The notes: a model not told the origin generated them from the sequence alone. Shown: positions 33,804 to 41,798, counted from the stretch's first letter. The stretch is 64,000 nt of DNA from Plantactinospora endophytica (GCF_016862915.1 NZ_BONW01000016.1:62001-126000); one strand, 5' to 3'. Made by a program: numbers and translations.

Positions 33804-35537
33804 ATGACCATCGCTTCCCTCCGGGAGTCAGAAGCTGGCGATCTCGTGGGTGCGAAGAAGCTCACCGACGGGATCCATCTGGTCGTCGACGCGCTCAAGC
33901 TCAACGAGGTCGACGCCATCTACGGCGTCGTCGGCATCCCGATCACCGACCTGGCCCGGCTGGCGCAGTCGTCCGGCATCCGCTTCATCGGCTTCCGGCA
34001 CGAGAGCGCTGCCGGGCACGCGGCGGCGGCGGCCGGGTTCCTGACCAAGAAGCCGGGAATCTGCCTGACGGTCTCCGCCCCGGGATTCCTCAACGGGCTG
34101 GTGGCACTGGCCAACGCCACGGTGAACTGCTTCCCGATGGTGCAGATCTCCGGATCCAGCGAGCGGCACCTCGTCGACCTCCAGCGGGGCGACTACGAGG
34201 AGATGGACCAGCTCGCGGCGGCCCGACAGTTCGCCAAGGCGGCATACCGGGTGCACCGGGCGGAGGACATCGGTCGGGGCGTGGCCCGCGCGATCCGTAC
34301 CGCCGTGTCCGGGCGACCCGGAGGGGTCTACCTCGACATCCCGGCGGCGGTTCTCGGCGAGGTCATCGACGCGGAGGCGGGCGCGGCGTCACTGTGGCGG
34401 CTCGTCGACCCGGCGCCGCGACAGGTGCCCGAACCCGCGGCCCTGGACCGGGCGATCGAACTGCTCGCGAACGCCCAGCGGCCGCTCGTCGTACTCGGCA
34501 AGGGCGCCGCGTACGCGCAGGCGGACGACCAGATCCGCCGGTTCGTCGAACTCACCGGCGTGCCCTACCTGCCCATGTCGATGGCGAAGGGCCTGCTGCC
34601 CGACGACCACCCGCAGTCGGTGGCCAGCACCAGGTCGCTGGCCCTACGCCGGGCCGACGTCGTGATGCTCGTCGGTGCGCGCCTGAACTGGCTGCTCGGA
34701 CACGGCGACGCACCACAGTGGAACTCCGACGCGAAGTTCATCCAGGTGGACATCGCCAGCACCGAGCTGGACAGCAACCAGCCCATCGCGGCGCCGCTCG
34801 TCGGTGACGTCGGCTCGGTGATGCAGGCGCTGATCGACCGGACCGAACCGGGCCAGATCACCGTCCCGAGCCAGTGGCGGGACGAGCTGTCGGCCCGCTC
34901 CGCGGAGAACGTCGGCAAGATGGCCAAGCGGCTCAAGGCCGCCGAGACCGCACACCCGATGAAGTTCCTGGGCGCGCTCCAGGCCGTCCGCGACGTCCTG
35001 CGGGAGAACCCGCGCGCCTATGTCGTCAACGAGGGCGCGAACGCGCTGGACCTGGCCCGCAACACGATCGGCATGCAGGTGCCACGACACCGCCTGGACA
35101 GCGGCACCTGGGGCGTGATGGGCATCGGCATGGGGTACGCGATCGCCGCCGCGGTCGAGAGCGGGGACCCGGTCGTCGCCATCGAGGGCGACAGTGCGTT
35201 CGGGTTCAGCGGCATGGAGATCGAGACCATCTGCCGCTACAACCTGCCCGTCGTCACGGTCGTGCTGAACAACAGCGGCGTCTACCGAGGCGACGACGCG
35301 TCACCGTCCGGGGACCCGGCACCGACCGCCCTCCGGGCCCGGCACGATCTCATGATCGCCGCCTTCGGCGGCAAGGGCTATCGGGCGACGACGCCCGAGG
35401 AGGTCACCGCCGCCCTGCGCGAGGCCCTGGCGGCGGGCCGGCCCGCGCTCATCGACTGCGTCATCGACCCCACCGACGGGACGGAGAGCGGCAACATCGC
35501 CCACCTCAACCCCAAGGGCATCACCGTGCAGCGGTGA
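33804..35537 (+). CDS. oxc: Oxalyl-CoA decarboxylase
   Basis: The 577-residue thiamine-diphosphate enzyme converts oxalyl-CoA to formyl-CoA and CO2. Glu67 in RHESAAGHAAAAAGF is the conserved TPP-activating glutamate. The TPP/Mg motif is GDSAFGFSGMEIETICRYNLP through NNSGVY near 462-495. SAPGFLNGLVALANATVNCFPMVQISG is Oxc-like, and the length matches Oxalobacter Oxc (568). ATG 33804 has GGAGG nine bases upstream. The gene stands alone between promoter block copy 2 and two terminator hairpins. Confidence 0.92.
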   Translation: MTIASLRESEAGDLVGAKKLTDGIHLVVDALKLNEVDAIYGVVGIPITDLARLAQSSGIRFIGFRHESAAGHAAAAAGFLTKKPGICLTVSAPGFLNGLVALANATVNCFPMVQISGSSERHLVDLQRGDYEEMDQLAAARQFAKAAYRVHRAEDIGRGVARAIRTAVSGRPGGVYLDIPAAVLGEVIDAEAGAASLWRLVDPAPRQVPEPAALDRAIELLANAQRPLVVLGKGAAYAQADDQIRRFVELTGVPYLPMSMAKGLLPDDHPQSVASTRSLALRRADVVMLVGARLNWLLGHGDAPQWNSDAKFIQVDIASTELDSNQPIAAPLVGDVGSVMQALIDRTEPGQITVPSQWRDELSARSAENVGKMAKRLKAAETAHPMKFLGALQAVRDVLRENPRAYVVNEGANALDLARNTIGMQVPRHRLDSGTWGVMGIGMGYAIAAAVESGDPVVAIEGDSAFGFSGMEIETICRYNLPVVTVVLNNSGVYRGDDASPSGDPAPTALRARHDLMIAAFGGKGYRATTPEEVTAALREALAAGRPALIDCVIDPTDGTESGNIAHLNPKGITVQR

Positions 35538-35563
35538 GCGGAAGCGCCGACGGGGTGCCGCCG

Positions 35564-35586
35564 GTCCGGGTCTGACCGACCCGGAC
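35564..35586 (+). terminator. oxc terminator hairpin 1
   Basis: GTCCGGGTC-TGACC-GACCCGGAC is a perfect 9-bp stem with a 5-nt loop, 26 bases after the oxc stop. Confidence 0.7.
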
Positions 35587-35685
35587 ACGACGGCCGTGGC
35601 GCTGCTCGCCGCCGTCGACCGGGTCGCGCCGGCCCGGGGCGGCGTCCCGCGCTCCCTGTCGAACGGTTTCGGGATGGTTCCGGGG

Positions 35686-35714
35686 GCAGGGCGAGGACAC
35701 CGTCCTCGCCCTGC
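35686..35714 (+). terminator. oxc terminator hairpin 2
   Basis: GCAGGGCGAGGAC-ACC-GTCCTCGCCCTGC is a perfect 13-bp stem with a 3-nt loop. It insulates the next gene from oxc transcription. Confidence 0.7.
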
Positions 35715-35844
35715 GTCCGACGTGCGACGGGCGACGAGCGCCCGGTGCCTCGAAGCGGTCGGGGGAGTGCGGCGCACGGTGGAGAGGAATGTCGGCTGTC
35801 GGTCGGCGAGCGCCCGACCGGCCTCGCCTTCGCATCCGGCACGT

Positions 35845-35860
35845 CTGTAGACGGCATGCA
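35845..35860 (-). promoter_or_regulatory. Oxalate-island operator J (aldehyde dehydrogenase), degenerate
   Basis: On the minus strand it reads TGCATGCCGTCTACAG, two mismatches to the specified bases of TGCATACnGTATnCnG. It lies 57 bp before the gene, a spacing like that of the gntR and fds operators. Confidence 0.5.
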
Positions 35861-35917
35861 GACCAATGACAGAGTGTCCCGGCGCAGCGTTGGTAGAAGA
35901 CGGAGGCGTGGATCCCT

Positions 35918-37279
35918 ATGTACACAGTTACCGACCCAGCGACAGGCGAGCTGATCGAGAAGATCGAGAACGCGACCGACGCGGAGGTCCGGGAAGCGAT
36001 CGATCGCGTCCACCGCGGGTACGTGTCGTGGCGGCGCCGGACGGTCGCCGAGCGGGCCGAGATCGTGTCCCGTGCGGCGGACCTGTTCGCCGAGCGCGCC
36101 GACGAGCTGGCGGCGATCATGACGCTGGAGATGGGCAAGCGGATCAACGAGGGCCGTGGCGAGGTCGGCGTGGTCGTCGACATCTTTAGGTACTACGCCG
36201 ACAACGGTCCTGCGCTGCTGGCCGACGAGCCGATGGAGATCAGGGGCGGCAGGGCCGTCATCACCAAGAACCCCATCGGGGCGCTGCTCGGCGTCATGCC
36301 GTGGAACTTCCCCTGCTACCAGATCGCCCGGTTCGTGGCGCCGAACCTGGTCCTCGGCAACACGATCCTGCTGAAGCATGCCTCGATCTGTCCCCGGTCG
36401 GCGGCGGCGATCGAGCGGATCCTGCACGACGCCGGGGTGCCCGAGGACGCGTACGTGAACATCTTCGCGTCCAGCGCGCAGGTCCCCGGGATGCTCGCGG
36501 ATCCCCGCATCCAGGGAGTCTCGCTGACCGGCAGCGAGCGGGCGGGCATCTCGGTCGCCGCCGAGGCCGGGAAGAACCTGAAGCGGGTCGTCCTGGAACT
36601 GGGCGGTTCCGACCCGCTGATCCTGCTGGACACCGACGACATGGACAAGACCGTCAAGGCCACCGCGACCGCCCGGATGCGCAACTGCGGCCAGTCGTGC
36701 AACTCGCCGAAGCGGATGATCGTGCTCGCCGACATCTACGAGGAGTTCGTCGACCGGCTGACCAAGCACGTGGCCGAGACCTTCGTGCCGGGCGACCCGA
36801 GCGATCCCGCGACGAAGCTGCCACCGCTGGCGTCGGTCGCGGCGGCCGAGGAGGTGGCCGGTCAGGTCGAGAAGGCGGTCCAGCAGGGCGCGACGCTACG
36901 CACCGGTGGGCATCGCATCGACCGGCCCGGCGCCTATCTCGAGGCCACGGTGCTGACCGACGTGACCCCCGAGATGGACGCCTACTACGAGGAGATCTTC
37001 GGCCCTGTGGTGCTGGTGTTCCGGGCGGAGACCGAGGAGGAGGCGGTCGCCATCGCGAACGATTCGCCGTTCGGGCTCGGCGCCAGCGTGTGGGGTACCG
37101 ATCCGGACCGGTTGCGCCGGGTTGCCGGGCAGATCGAGTCCGGCATGGTGTACCTGAACAGCGCCGGTGGATCCCAGGCCGACCTGCCCTTCGGCGGCAT
37201 CAAGCGCTCCGGGATGGGCAGGGAACTCGGCCCGGCCGGCATCGAGGAGTTCATGAACAAGAAATCCATCCGCCTGTAG
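35918..37279 (+). CDS. Aldehyde dehydrogenase, succinate-semialdehyde dehydrogenase-like
   Basis: The 453-residue NAD(P)-dependent dehydrogenase has the general-base Glu in LELGGSDPLIL, the nucleophile Cys in NCGQSCNSPKR and the C-terminal EIFGPVVLVFRAETEEEAVAIANDSPFGLGASVW. Size and sequence fit the short GabD1-type group. With operator J upstream and its position beside oxc and the regulator, the natural aldehyde may be glyoxylate, tartronate semialdehyde or glycolaldehyde rather than succinate semialdehyde (inference). The start is ATG 35918; no ribosome site stands out. Confidence 0.85.
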   Translation: MYTVTDPATGELIEKIENATDAEVREAIDRVHRGYVSWRRRTVAERAEIVSRAADLFAERADELAAIMTLEMGKRINEGRGEVGVVVDIFRYYADNGPALLADEPMEIRGGRAVITKNPIGALLGVMPWNFPCYQIARFVAPNLVLGNTILLKHASICPRSAAAIERILHDAGVPEDAYVNIFASSAQVPGMLADPRIQGVSLTGSERAGISVAAEAGKNLKRVVLELGGSDPLILLDTDDMDKTVKATATARMRNCGQSCNSPKRMIVLADIYEEFVDRLTKHVAETFVPGDPSDPATKLPPLASVAAAEEVAGQVEKAVQQGATLRTGGHRIDRPGAYLEATVLTDVTPEMDAYYEEIFGPVVLVFRAETEEEAVAIANDSPFGLGASVWGTDPDRLRRVAGQIESGMVYLNSAGGSQADLPFGGIKRSGMGRELGPAGIEEFMNKKSIRL

Positions 37280-37389
37280 CGCGGTGCCGACCGCGTACGA
37301 CCCGAGCACGGTGCACCAGACCAGGCACAGGTAGTCGTCGCACCCGGGTACGCCCGGCGGGTCGGAACCCGTCCGTCGGACGTAACCCA

Positions 37390-37469
37390 CCGGAGGTGCC
37401 CGTACCGCGTGGGGCGGGACACGCTCGTCGTGTCCAGCAGGGACGCTCCCGTGGTACGGGCACCTTCGG
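37390..37469. terminator. Large nested inverted repeat
   Basis: Seventeen-base arms (37390-37406 and 37453-37469, one G:T-type mismatch) enclose an inner stem GGACACG-CTCGT-CGTGTCC. It could be the terminator of the aldehyde dehydrogenase gene or a small mobile-element relic. Confidence 0.5.
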
Positions 37470-37604
37470 CCGTTCGGAGGCGGCAGTACGGGCAGCCGAG
37501 GGCAGACCGGCCGGCCCGTCGAGCGCGACGGTGCCGGGAGAACCGGGCCACAAACCGCCGTGCGGGCGCGGAGGCGTTCTGGGCGGCGTACGGCGTCGGA
37601 AACA

Positions 37605-37638
37605 CCGCACGTCCCGTCAGTGCCGGCGGGACGTGCGG
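37605..37638 (-). terminator. gntR terminator hairpin
   Basis: CCGCACGTCCCG and CGGGACGTGCGG form a perfect 12-bp stem with a 10-nt loop, 13 bases beyond the gntR stop on the minus strand. TGTTT follows in that direction. Confidence 0.7.
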
Positions 37639-37651
37639 GTAGGGGCTCTCG

Positions 37652-38413
37652 TCAGCCCAGGGCTTCCCGTTCAGCGGCCTCCTTGCGGCGCTGGTGGTAG
37701 CTCTCCCGGGTGCGCTCGGTGTGCCGGCGCATCATCTCGCCGGCCCGTCGCCCGTTCCGGCCGGCGATCACCTCGATCAGCTCGGCGTGCTCGTCCCAGG
37801 CCTCCCGGCCCCGGGAACGGGCGATGGGGGCGTAGTACCAGCGCACCCGCCGGTCGACCATGGCGATCAGTTCGGCGAGGACCTTGTTGCCGGACATCTC
37901 GACGACGTACGCGTGCAGGGCGGCGTTCGCGGCGACGAGTTCGACCTGGTCGTCGTCGCGCAGTGCCTTCTCGCCGGCCTCCTGTAGCTCGCGCAGCCGC
38001 TCGACCTGCTCCGGCGTGGCCTGCCGGGCCGCCAGTCGGGCCGACTCCGACTCCAGCAGCGTGCGGGTGGCGAGGAGCTGGTCCGCCTCCTCCTCGGTCG
38101 GCACGTGCACGAACGCGCCGAGCGCGGGGCGCAGGTCGACCCAGCCCTCGCTCTGCAACCGTTGCAGGGCCTCCCGGACCGGCTGCCGGCTGACGCCGAG
38201 CTGGGCAGCGAGTTCGTTCTCCACCAGGTGCTCGCCGGGGCGCAGCTCGCGGTTGATGATCATTTCCGCGATCACGTCGTAGACCGCCTGCCGCAGTGGC
38301 GCGGGGCGCTCCAGAGGCTGCCGTGCGGCCCGTGGCTCGCGGCGGGCCGCGGTGAGCCGTCGTCGACCACCATTGGCGCCGCCTGGTGAGGCCGAGCCCC
38401 CCCATTCGGTCAT
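37652..38413 (-). CDS. GntR/FadR-family regulator with FCD domain; candidate master regulator of the island
   Basis: The 253-residue protein has a winged helix (about 40-105; AVYDVIAEMIINRELRPGEHLVENELAAQLGVSRQPVREALQRLQSEGWV) and an FCD ligand domain (about 115-240). Three FCD histidines (LHAYVV, WDEHAELI, RRHTERT) probably bind a metal that holds a carboxylate ligand. The N-terminal 35 residues are a basic, disordered-looking tail. Operator H lies 57 bp upstream, suggesting autoregulation. It is the only GntR protein inside the oxalate island, and FCD regulators bind palindromes like TGCATACnGTATnCnG. The inducer may be oxalate, oxalyl-CoA or glyoxylate (inference). Confidence 0.88.
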   Translation of the reverse strand: MTEWGGSASPGGANGGRRRLTAARREPRAARQPLERPAPLRQAVYDVIAEMIINRELRPGEHLVENELAAQLGVSRQPVREALQRLQSEGWVDLRPALGAFVHVPTEEEADQLLATRTLLESESARLAARQATPEQVERLRELQEAGEKALRDDDQVELVAANAALHAYVVEMSGNKVLAELIAMVDRRVRWYYAPIARSRGREAWDEHAELIEVIAGRNGRRAGEMMRRHTERTRESYHQRRKEAAEREALG

Positions 38414-38470
38414 GGACTACCTCCGGCTGCGAGAAATCGATCGGGCGCTCGCGCCCTTTTCTGGGCTATA

Positions 38471-38492
38471 GCATACAGTCGTCTAGATGCAA
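38471..38492 (+). promoter_or_regulatory. Oxalate-island operator H and promoter of gntR
   Basis: AGCATACAGTCGTCTA fits the motif imperfectly; the far half-site ATGCAAT recurs beside it. On the minus strand, a -35 TTGCAT and a -10 TATAGC with a 16-bp spacer enclose the site, so binding would repress the regulator's own gene. Confidence 0.6.
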
Positions 38493-38577
38493 TCGGCCGC
38501 CACCACGGGTGGTGGCGGGAAATAGACCGATCGGCCCGGATATCGCGGCGGGACGTCGGCGGTGTCCGGGGTAGCGT

Positions 38578-38611
38578 CGGCGGGGTGGGCGTCTCGCCGC
38601 CCACCCCGCCG
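38578..38611 (-). terminator. gcl terminator hairpin
   Basis: CGGCGGGGTGGGC and GCCCACCCCGCCG form a perfect 13-bp stem with an 8-nt loop, 49 bases beyond the gcl stop on the minus strand. Confidence 0.7.
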
Positions 38612-38659
38612 CTCGTTAGGCACGCTATTCCCGGCGCCCCTCCGGGGCCGTCGTGGGAA

Positions 38660-40384
38660 TCACCCCGAAACCGCGTCCTTGTACTCGATCTCCGGCACCG
38701 GCTCGAACTCGTTGACCTTGGCGATGGAGAGCCCGTGCGCGGTGTTCGCCTCCCGTTCGATCATCACCTCGACCAGTACCGGACGGCTGGTCCGGCGGGC
38801 CTCCTTGCTGGCCCAGGCGAGCGCGTCGGCGATCTCGTCCGGCCGCAGCACCCGCCGGCCGGCGCAGCCGTACGCCTCCATCACCTTGACATTGTCGGTG
38901 CCGTACTCGTCGTAGTGGATGTCCACCTCGTAGTTCATCTCGTAGCCGATCTCGGCCTGCCGGATCAGCCCGAGATACTCGTTGTTCAACATGATCAACA
39001 CAAACGGGATGTTGTACTGCGCGGCCACCGCGAGTTCCTCGACCAGGAACTGGAACGAGTAGTCGCCGACCACGCCCACCACCTCGGCGTCGGGTTTGGC
39101 GGACTTCACCCCGATCGCCGCCGGAATCTCCCAGCCGAGCGGGCCGGCCTGGCCGCAGACCTGGTAGTGCCGGGGCTTGAAGACCTTCTGGAACTGCCCG
39201 GACCAAATCTGGTAGAGACCGATCGCGGTCACGAAGTAGGTGTCCGGGCCGAAGAACTCGTTGATCTCCTTGAACACCCGGGGCGCCTTGACCGGTACCG
39301 CGTCGAAGTCGTCCCGGCGGCGCAGCGTCTCGCGGAGCTTGCGGACCAGCGACACCCACTCACCACGGTCCCGCGCGACGCCCCGGCGGCGGGCGGCGTC
39401 GAGCAGTGCCGCGAGGAACGCCCCGGTGTCCGAGACCACCCCGAGGTCGGGGCCGAACACCTTGCCGAGCTGGGTCGGCTCGATGTCGACGTGGATGAAC
39501 TTCCGGTCGCCCCGGTAGGTCTCCAGGTCGCCGGTGTGCCGGTCGCCGAACCGGGCGCCGAGCGCGAGCACCAGGTCGGACTCCAGGAAGGACGCGTTGC
39601 CGAAGCGTTGGGTGGTCTGGATGCCGGTCATCCCGGCGAACAGGTCGTGGTCCTCCGGGATCGCGCCCTTGCCCATCAGGGTGACCTGGACCGGGATGTT
39701 CAACGTCTCGGCTACCTCGCGGAGCAGGTCGCTGGCCTCGCCGATGATGACGCCGCCGCCGGCCAGGATCAGCGGCCGTTCGGCGGCCAGCAGCATGTCC
39801 AGGGCCCGCTCGACCCGGGGCAGGTGCGGCTCGACCCGGGGCACCGGCAGCGGGGCGTCGATCGAGGCGTCCCACTCGATCTCCTGCCGCTGCACGTCGA
39901 CCGGCAGGTCGATCAGCACCGGGCCGGGCCGCCCGGAGCGGGCGATCCGGAACGCCTCCCGGAAGATCCACGGCGCCTGGGCCGCCTCCTTGACCTGCAC
40001 CGCCCACTTCGTCACCGGCTTGGCGATCTCGACGATGTCGACCGCCTGGAACGCCTCCTGGTGCAGCTTGTTCGTCGGTGCCTGGCCGGTGATGCAGACC
40101 ATCGGGATGGAGTCGGCCTGGGCGGTGTACAAGCCGGTGATCATGTTGGTGCCGGCCGGGCCGGAGGTGCCGATCGCGACTCCGACCCGGCCGTTGGTCC
40201 GGGCCCAGCCGTCGGCCATGTGGGTGGCACCCTCCTCGTGCCGGACGATCAGGTGCCGGATGTCGCTGCGCCGCAGCGACGCGTAGAGCGGCAGGATCGC
40301 CGCGCCGGGACAGCCGAACGCGATGTCCACGCCCTCCGACGCGAGCACCGAGACGACCGCGTCCATGCAGGGAATCTTGGCCAT
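38660..40384 (-). CDS. gcl: Glyoxylate carboligase (tartronate-semialdehyde synthase)
   Basis: The 574-residue thiamine-diphosphate enzyme joins two glyoxylates to tartronate semialdehyde and CO2. Similarity to E. coli Gcl is clear throughout: AFGCPGAAILPLYASLR, GTSGPAGTNMITGLY, FQAVDIVEIAKPVTKWAVQV, CGQAGPLGWEIPAAIGV, and the TPP motif GDYSFQFLVEELAVAAQYNIPF. Oddly, E. coli Gcl is known for Val51 in place of the usual TPP-activating Glu. Here the aligned residue is Glu50 (RHEEGATHMADG). It may still be a carboligase; an acetolactate-synthase-like activity is the alternative. A 30-residue ORF ends four bases upstream. Confidence 0.87.
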   Translation of the reverse strand: MAKIPCMDAVVSVLASEGVDIAFGCPGAAILPLYASLRRSDIRHLIVRHEEGATHMADGWARTNGRVGVAIGTSGPAGTNMITGLYTAQADSIPMVCITGQAPTNKLHQEAFQAVDIVEIAKPVTKWAVQVKEAAQAPWIFREAFRIARSGRPGPVLIDLPVDVQRQEIEWDASIDAPLPVPRVEPHLPRVERALDMLLAAERPLILAGGGVIIGEASDLLREVAETLNIPVQVTLMGKGAIPEDHDLFAGMTGIQTTQRFGNASFLESDLVLALGARFGDRHTGDLETYRGDRKFIHVDIEPTQLGKVFGPDLGVVSDTGAFLAALLDAARRRGVARDRGEWVSLVRKLRETLRRRDDFDAVPVKAPRVFKEINEFFGPDTYFVTAIGLYQIWSGQFQKVFKPRHYQVCGQAGPLGWEIPAAIGVKSAKPDAEVVGVVGDYSFQFLVEELAVAAQYNIPFVLIMLNNEYLGLIRQAEIGYEMNYEVDIHYDEYGTDNVKVMEAYGCAGRRVLRPDEIADALAWASKEARRTSRPVLVEVMIEREANTAHGLSIAKVNEFEPVPEIEYKDAVSG

Positions 40385-40388
40385 GGGT

Positions 40389-40481
40389 TCAGACCTCCGG
40401 GTGGTGGGCGTGGGTGGGGAAGGTGCGGTACCGGCGCTCGCCGACGTCCCAGGCGGTACCGGGTTTGCGGATCAGGGTCAC
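40389..40481 (-). CDS. Putative 30-residue microprotein upstream of gcl
   Basis: GTG 40481 has GGAGG five bases upstream. The frame has 30 codons, 28 of which end in G or C, and stops four bases before the gcl ATG. The product begins VTLIRKPGTAWDVGERRY and ends in the His-rich THAHHPEV. It is the first frame after operator F. It may be a coupling leader, a metal- or Gcl-binding peptide, or a regulator. I know of no family. Confidence 0.6.
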   Translation of the reverse strand: MTLIRKPGTAWDVGERRYRTFPTHAHHPEV

Positions 40482-40617
40482 GGGAGCCTCCGGGGCTTCG
40501 GGTGTCCTGTGTGGATGGCGAGATCGCCGGGCCGGGACGGGTCGCTACCTCCGGTGCGTCCCGTCGATGGCTGACCGACACCGGATCCCGGTGCCTGGAA
40601 GACCAGCTAGGAGGGTC

Positions 40618-40634
40618 TGCATACAGTATTCTGT
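40618..40634 (+). promoter_or_regulatory. Oxalate-island operator F (gcl)
   Basis: TGCATACAGTATTCTGT matches the consensus at every specified position and is nearly the same as operator B. It lies 136 bp before the microprotein start and 233 bp before gcl. Confidence 0.75.
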
Positions 40635-40700
40635 CGGCAGTCCCAGTGCAATACCTCTCGCGACGCCTCGCCGGTACGCCGGTAGCGGTCGGCCGGCCGG

Positions 40701-41702
40701 TCAGGCCGCCGCCACGCTCGGGGTCGGCGCCGGCCTGGCCATGGTCTTGGCCAGCAGTTCGGTCGCGGCGTAGATGGTGCGCAGGGTCGGTGCCGGCGCC
40801 CCGGTGATGTCGGCCATCTCCACCACGGCGGCGACGACGGCGTCGAGTTCCATCTCCTTGCCCGCCTCGAGGTCCTGCAACATCGAGGTCTTGTGGTGGC
40901 CGACCCGCCGGGCGCCCTCGACCCGCTTGCCGATCGAGATCTCCGGCGTGCTGCCGACCCGGCCGGCGATGTCTAGGGTCTCCGCCATCATCTGCTCGAC
41001 CACCCGGCGGGTGCCCGGGCTCTCGCAGATCTCCGCCATGGTCGCCCTGGTCAGGGCGCTTATCGGATTGAGCGAAGCGTTACCCATCAACTTGATCCAG
41101 ATGTCGTCCCGCAGTCGCGGCTCGACCGGACACTTCAGACCGCCGGCCACCATCGCCGCGCTGAACCGCAGGCACCGGTCCGATACCGTGCCGTCCGGCT
41201 CGCCGATGGAGAACCGGGTTCCCTCCAGATGCCGGATCACCCCGGGTGACTCGATCACCGTGGCCGGGTAGACCACGCAACCGATCGCCCGCTCCGGTGC
41301 CATCACCGCCGAGGTTGCCCCGCCAGGGTCGACGGCCTCGATCCGGTGACCCTCGTACGGCCCCGCGAGCTTGTGGAAGTACCACCACGGGATGCCGTTC
41401 TGCCCCGCGATGAGGGCGGTCTCCGGGCCGAGCAGCGGTTCGAGCAGCGGCCCGGCCGAGGCGTAGGAATGCGCCTTGAGGCCGAGGAACACGTAGTCCA
41501 CCGGACCGACCTCGGTCGGGTCGTCGGTGGCGTGCGGGTGCGCGGCGAAATCGCCCCGGGGACTGAGCACCCGTACCCCGTTCGCCCGCAGCGCGGCCAG
41601 GTGTGCGCCACGGGCGATCAGATGGACTTCCACCCCGGCCCGGCACAGGGACGCACCGACGTACGCGCCGATGGCGCCGGCTCCGAGCACAGCAACTCGC
41701 AC
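40701..41702 (-). CDS. PanE/ApbA-family reductase; candidate oxalyl-CoA reductase
   Basis: The 333-residue protein of the ketopantoate-reductase family starts at GTG 41702 behind GGGAG. It has the dinucleotide motif AVLGAGAIGAYVG, the HLIARG segment that distinguishes NADP, and the C-terminal-domain lysine region DDIWIKLMGNASLNPISALTRATM. Methylobacterium extorquens uses a PanE2 protein of this family as oxalyl-CoA reductase, producing glyoxylate. Here the gene has its own island operator (G) and lies beside gcl, which consumes glyoxylate. I therefore prefer oxalyl-CoA reduction over pantothenate synthesis (inference from context). A frame extending upstream to 42287 belongs to no gene. Confidence 0.78.
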   Translation of the reverse strand: MRVAVLGAGAIGAYVGASLCRAGVEVHLIARGAHLAALRANGVRVLSPRGDFAAHPHATDDPTEVGPVDYVFLGLKAHSYASAGPLLEPLLGPETALIAGQNGIPWWYFHKLAGPYEGHRIEAVDPGGATSAVMAPERAIGCVVYPATVIESPGVIRHLEGTRFSIGEPDGTVSDRCLRFSAAMVAGGLKCPVEPRLRDDIWIKLMGNASLNPISALTRATMAEICESPGTRRVVEQMMAETLDIAGRVGSTPEISIGKRVEGARRVGHHKTSMLQDLEAGKEMELDAVVAAVVEMADITGAPAPTLRTIYAATELLAKTMARPAPTPSVAAA

Positions 41703-41768
41703 GGGCTGCTCCCTTCTCGTACGACGTCCGCGCGGCGTCGAGGCGACGCAGCAGCGGCGTGCCCTCCC

Positions 41769-41798
41769 GTATGCGTTATGCTGACTACAGTATGCAAT
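41769..41798 (-). promoter_or_regulatory. Oxalate-island operator G (panE-like), with extra half-sites
   Basis: On the minus strand 41796-41781 reads TGCATACTGTAGTCAG, a good match to the motif. Two more half-sites (GTATGCG and TTATGC on the plus strand, 41769-41781) follow, giving three TATGC elements in 30 bp. It lies 67-96 bp before the gene. Confidence 0.7.

Larger units (their letters stand above)
35538..35917. other. 380-bp region between oxc and the aldehyde dehydrogenase gene
   Basis: It contains two strong hairpins (35564-35586, 35686-35714) and operator J. No coding frame is supported. Confidence 0.6.
37280..37651. other. 372-bp region between convergent aldehyde dehydrogenase and gntR genes
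   Basis: No gene is supported. A large inverted repeat (37390-37469) and a terminator hairpin (37605-37638) are present. Confidence 0.6.
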
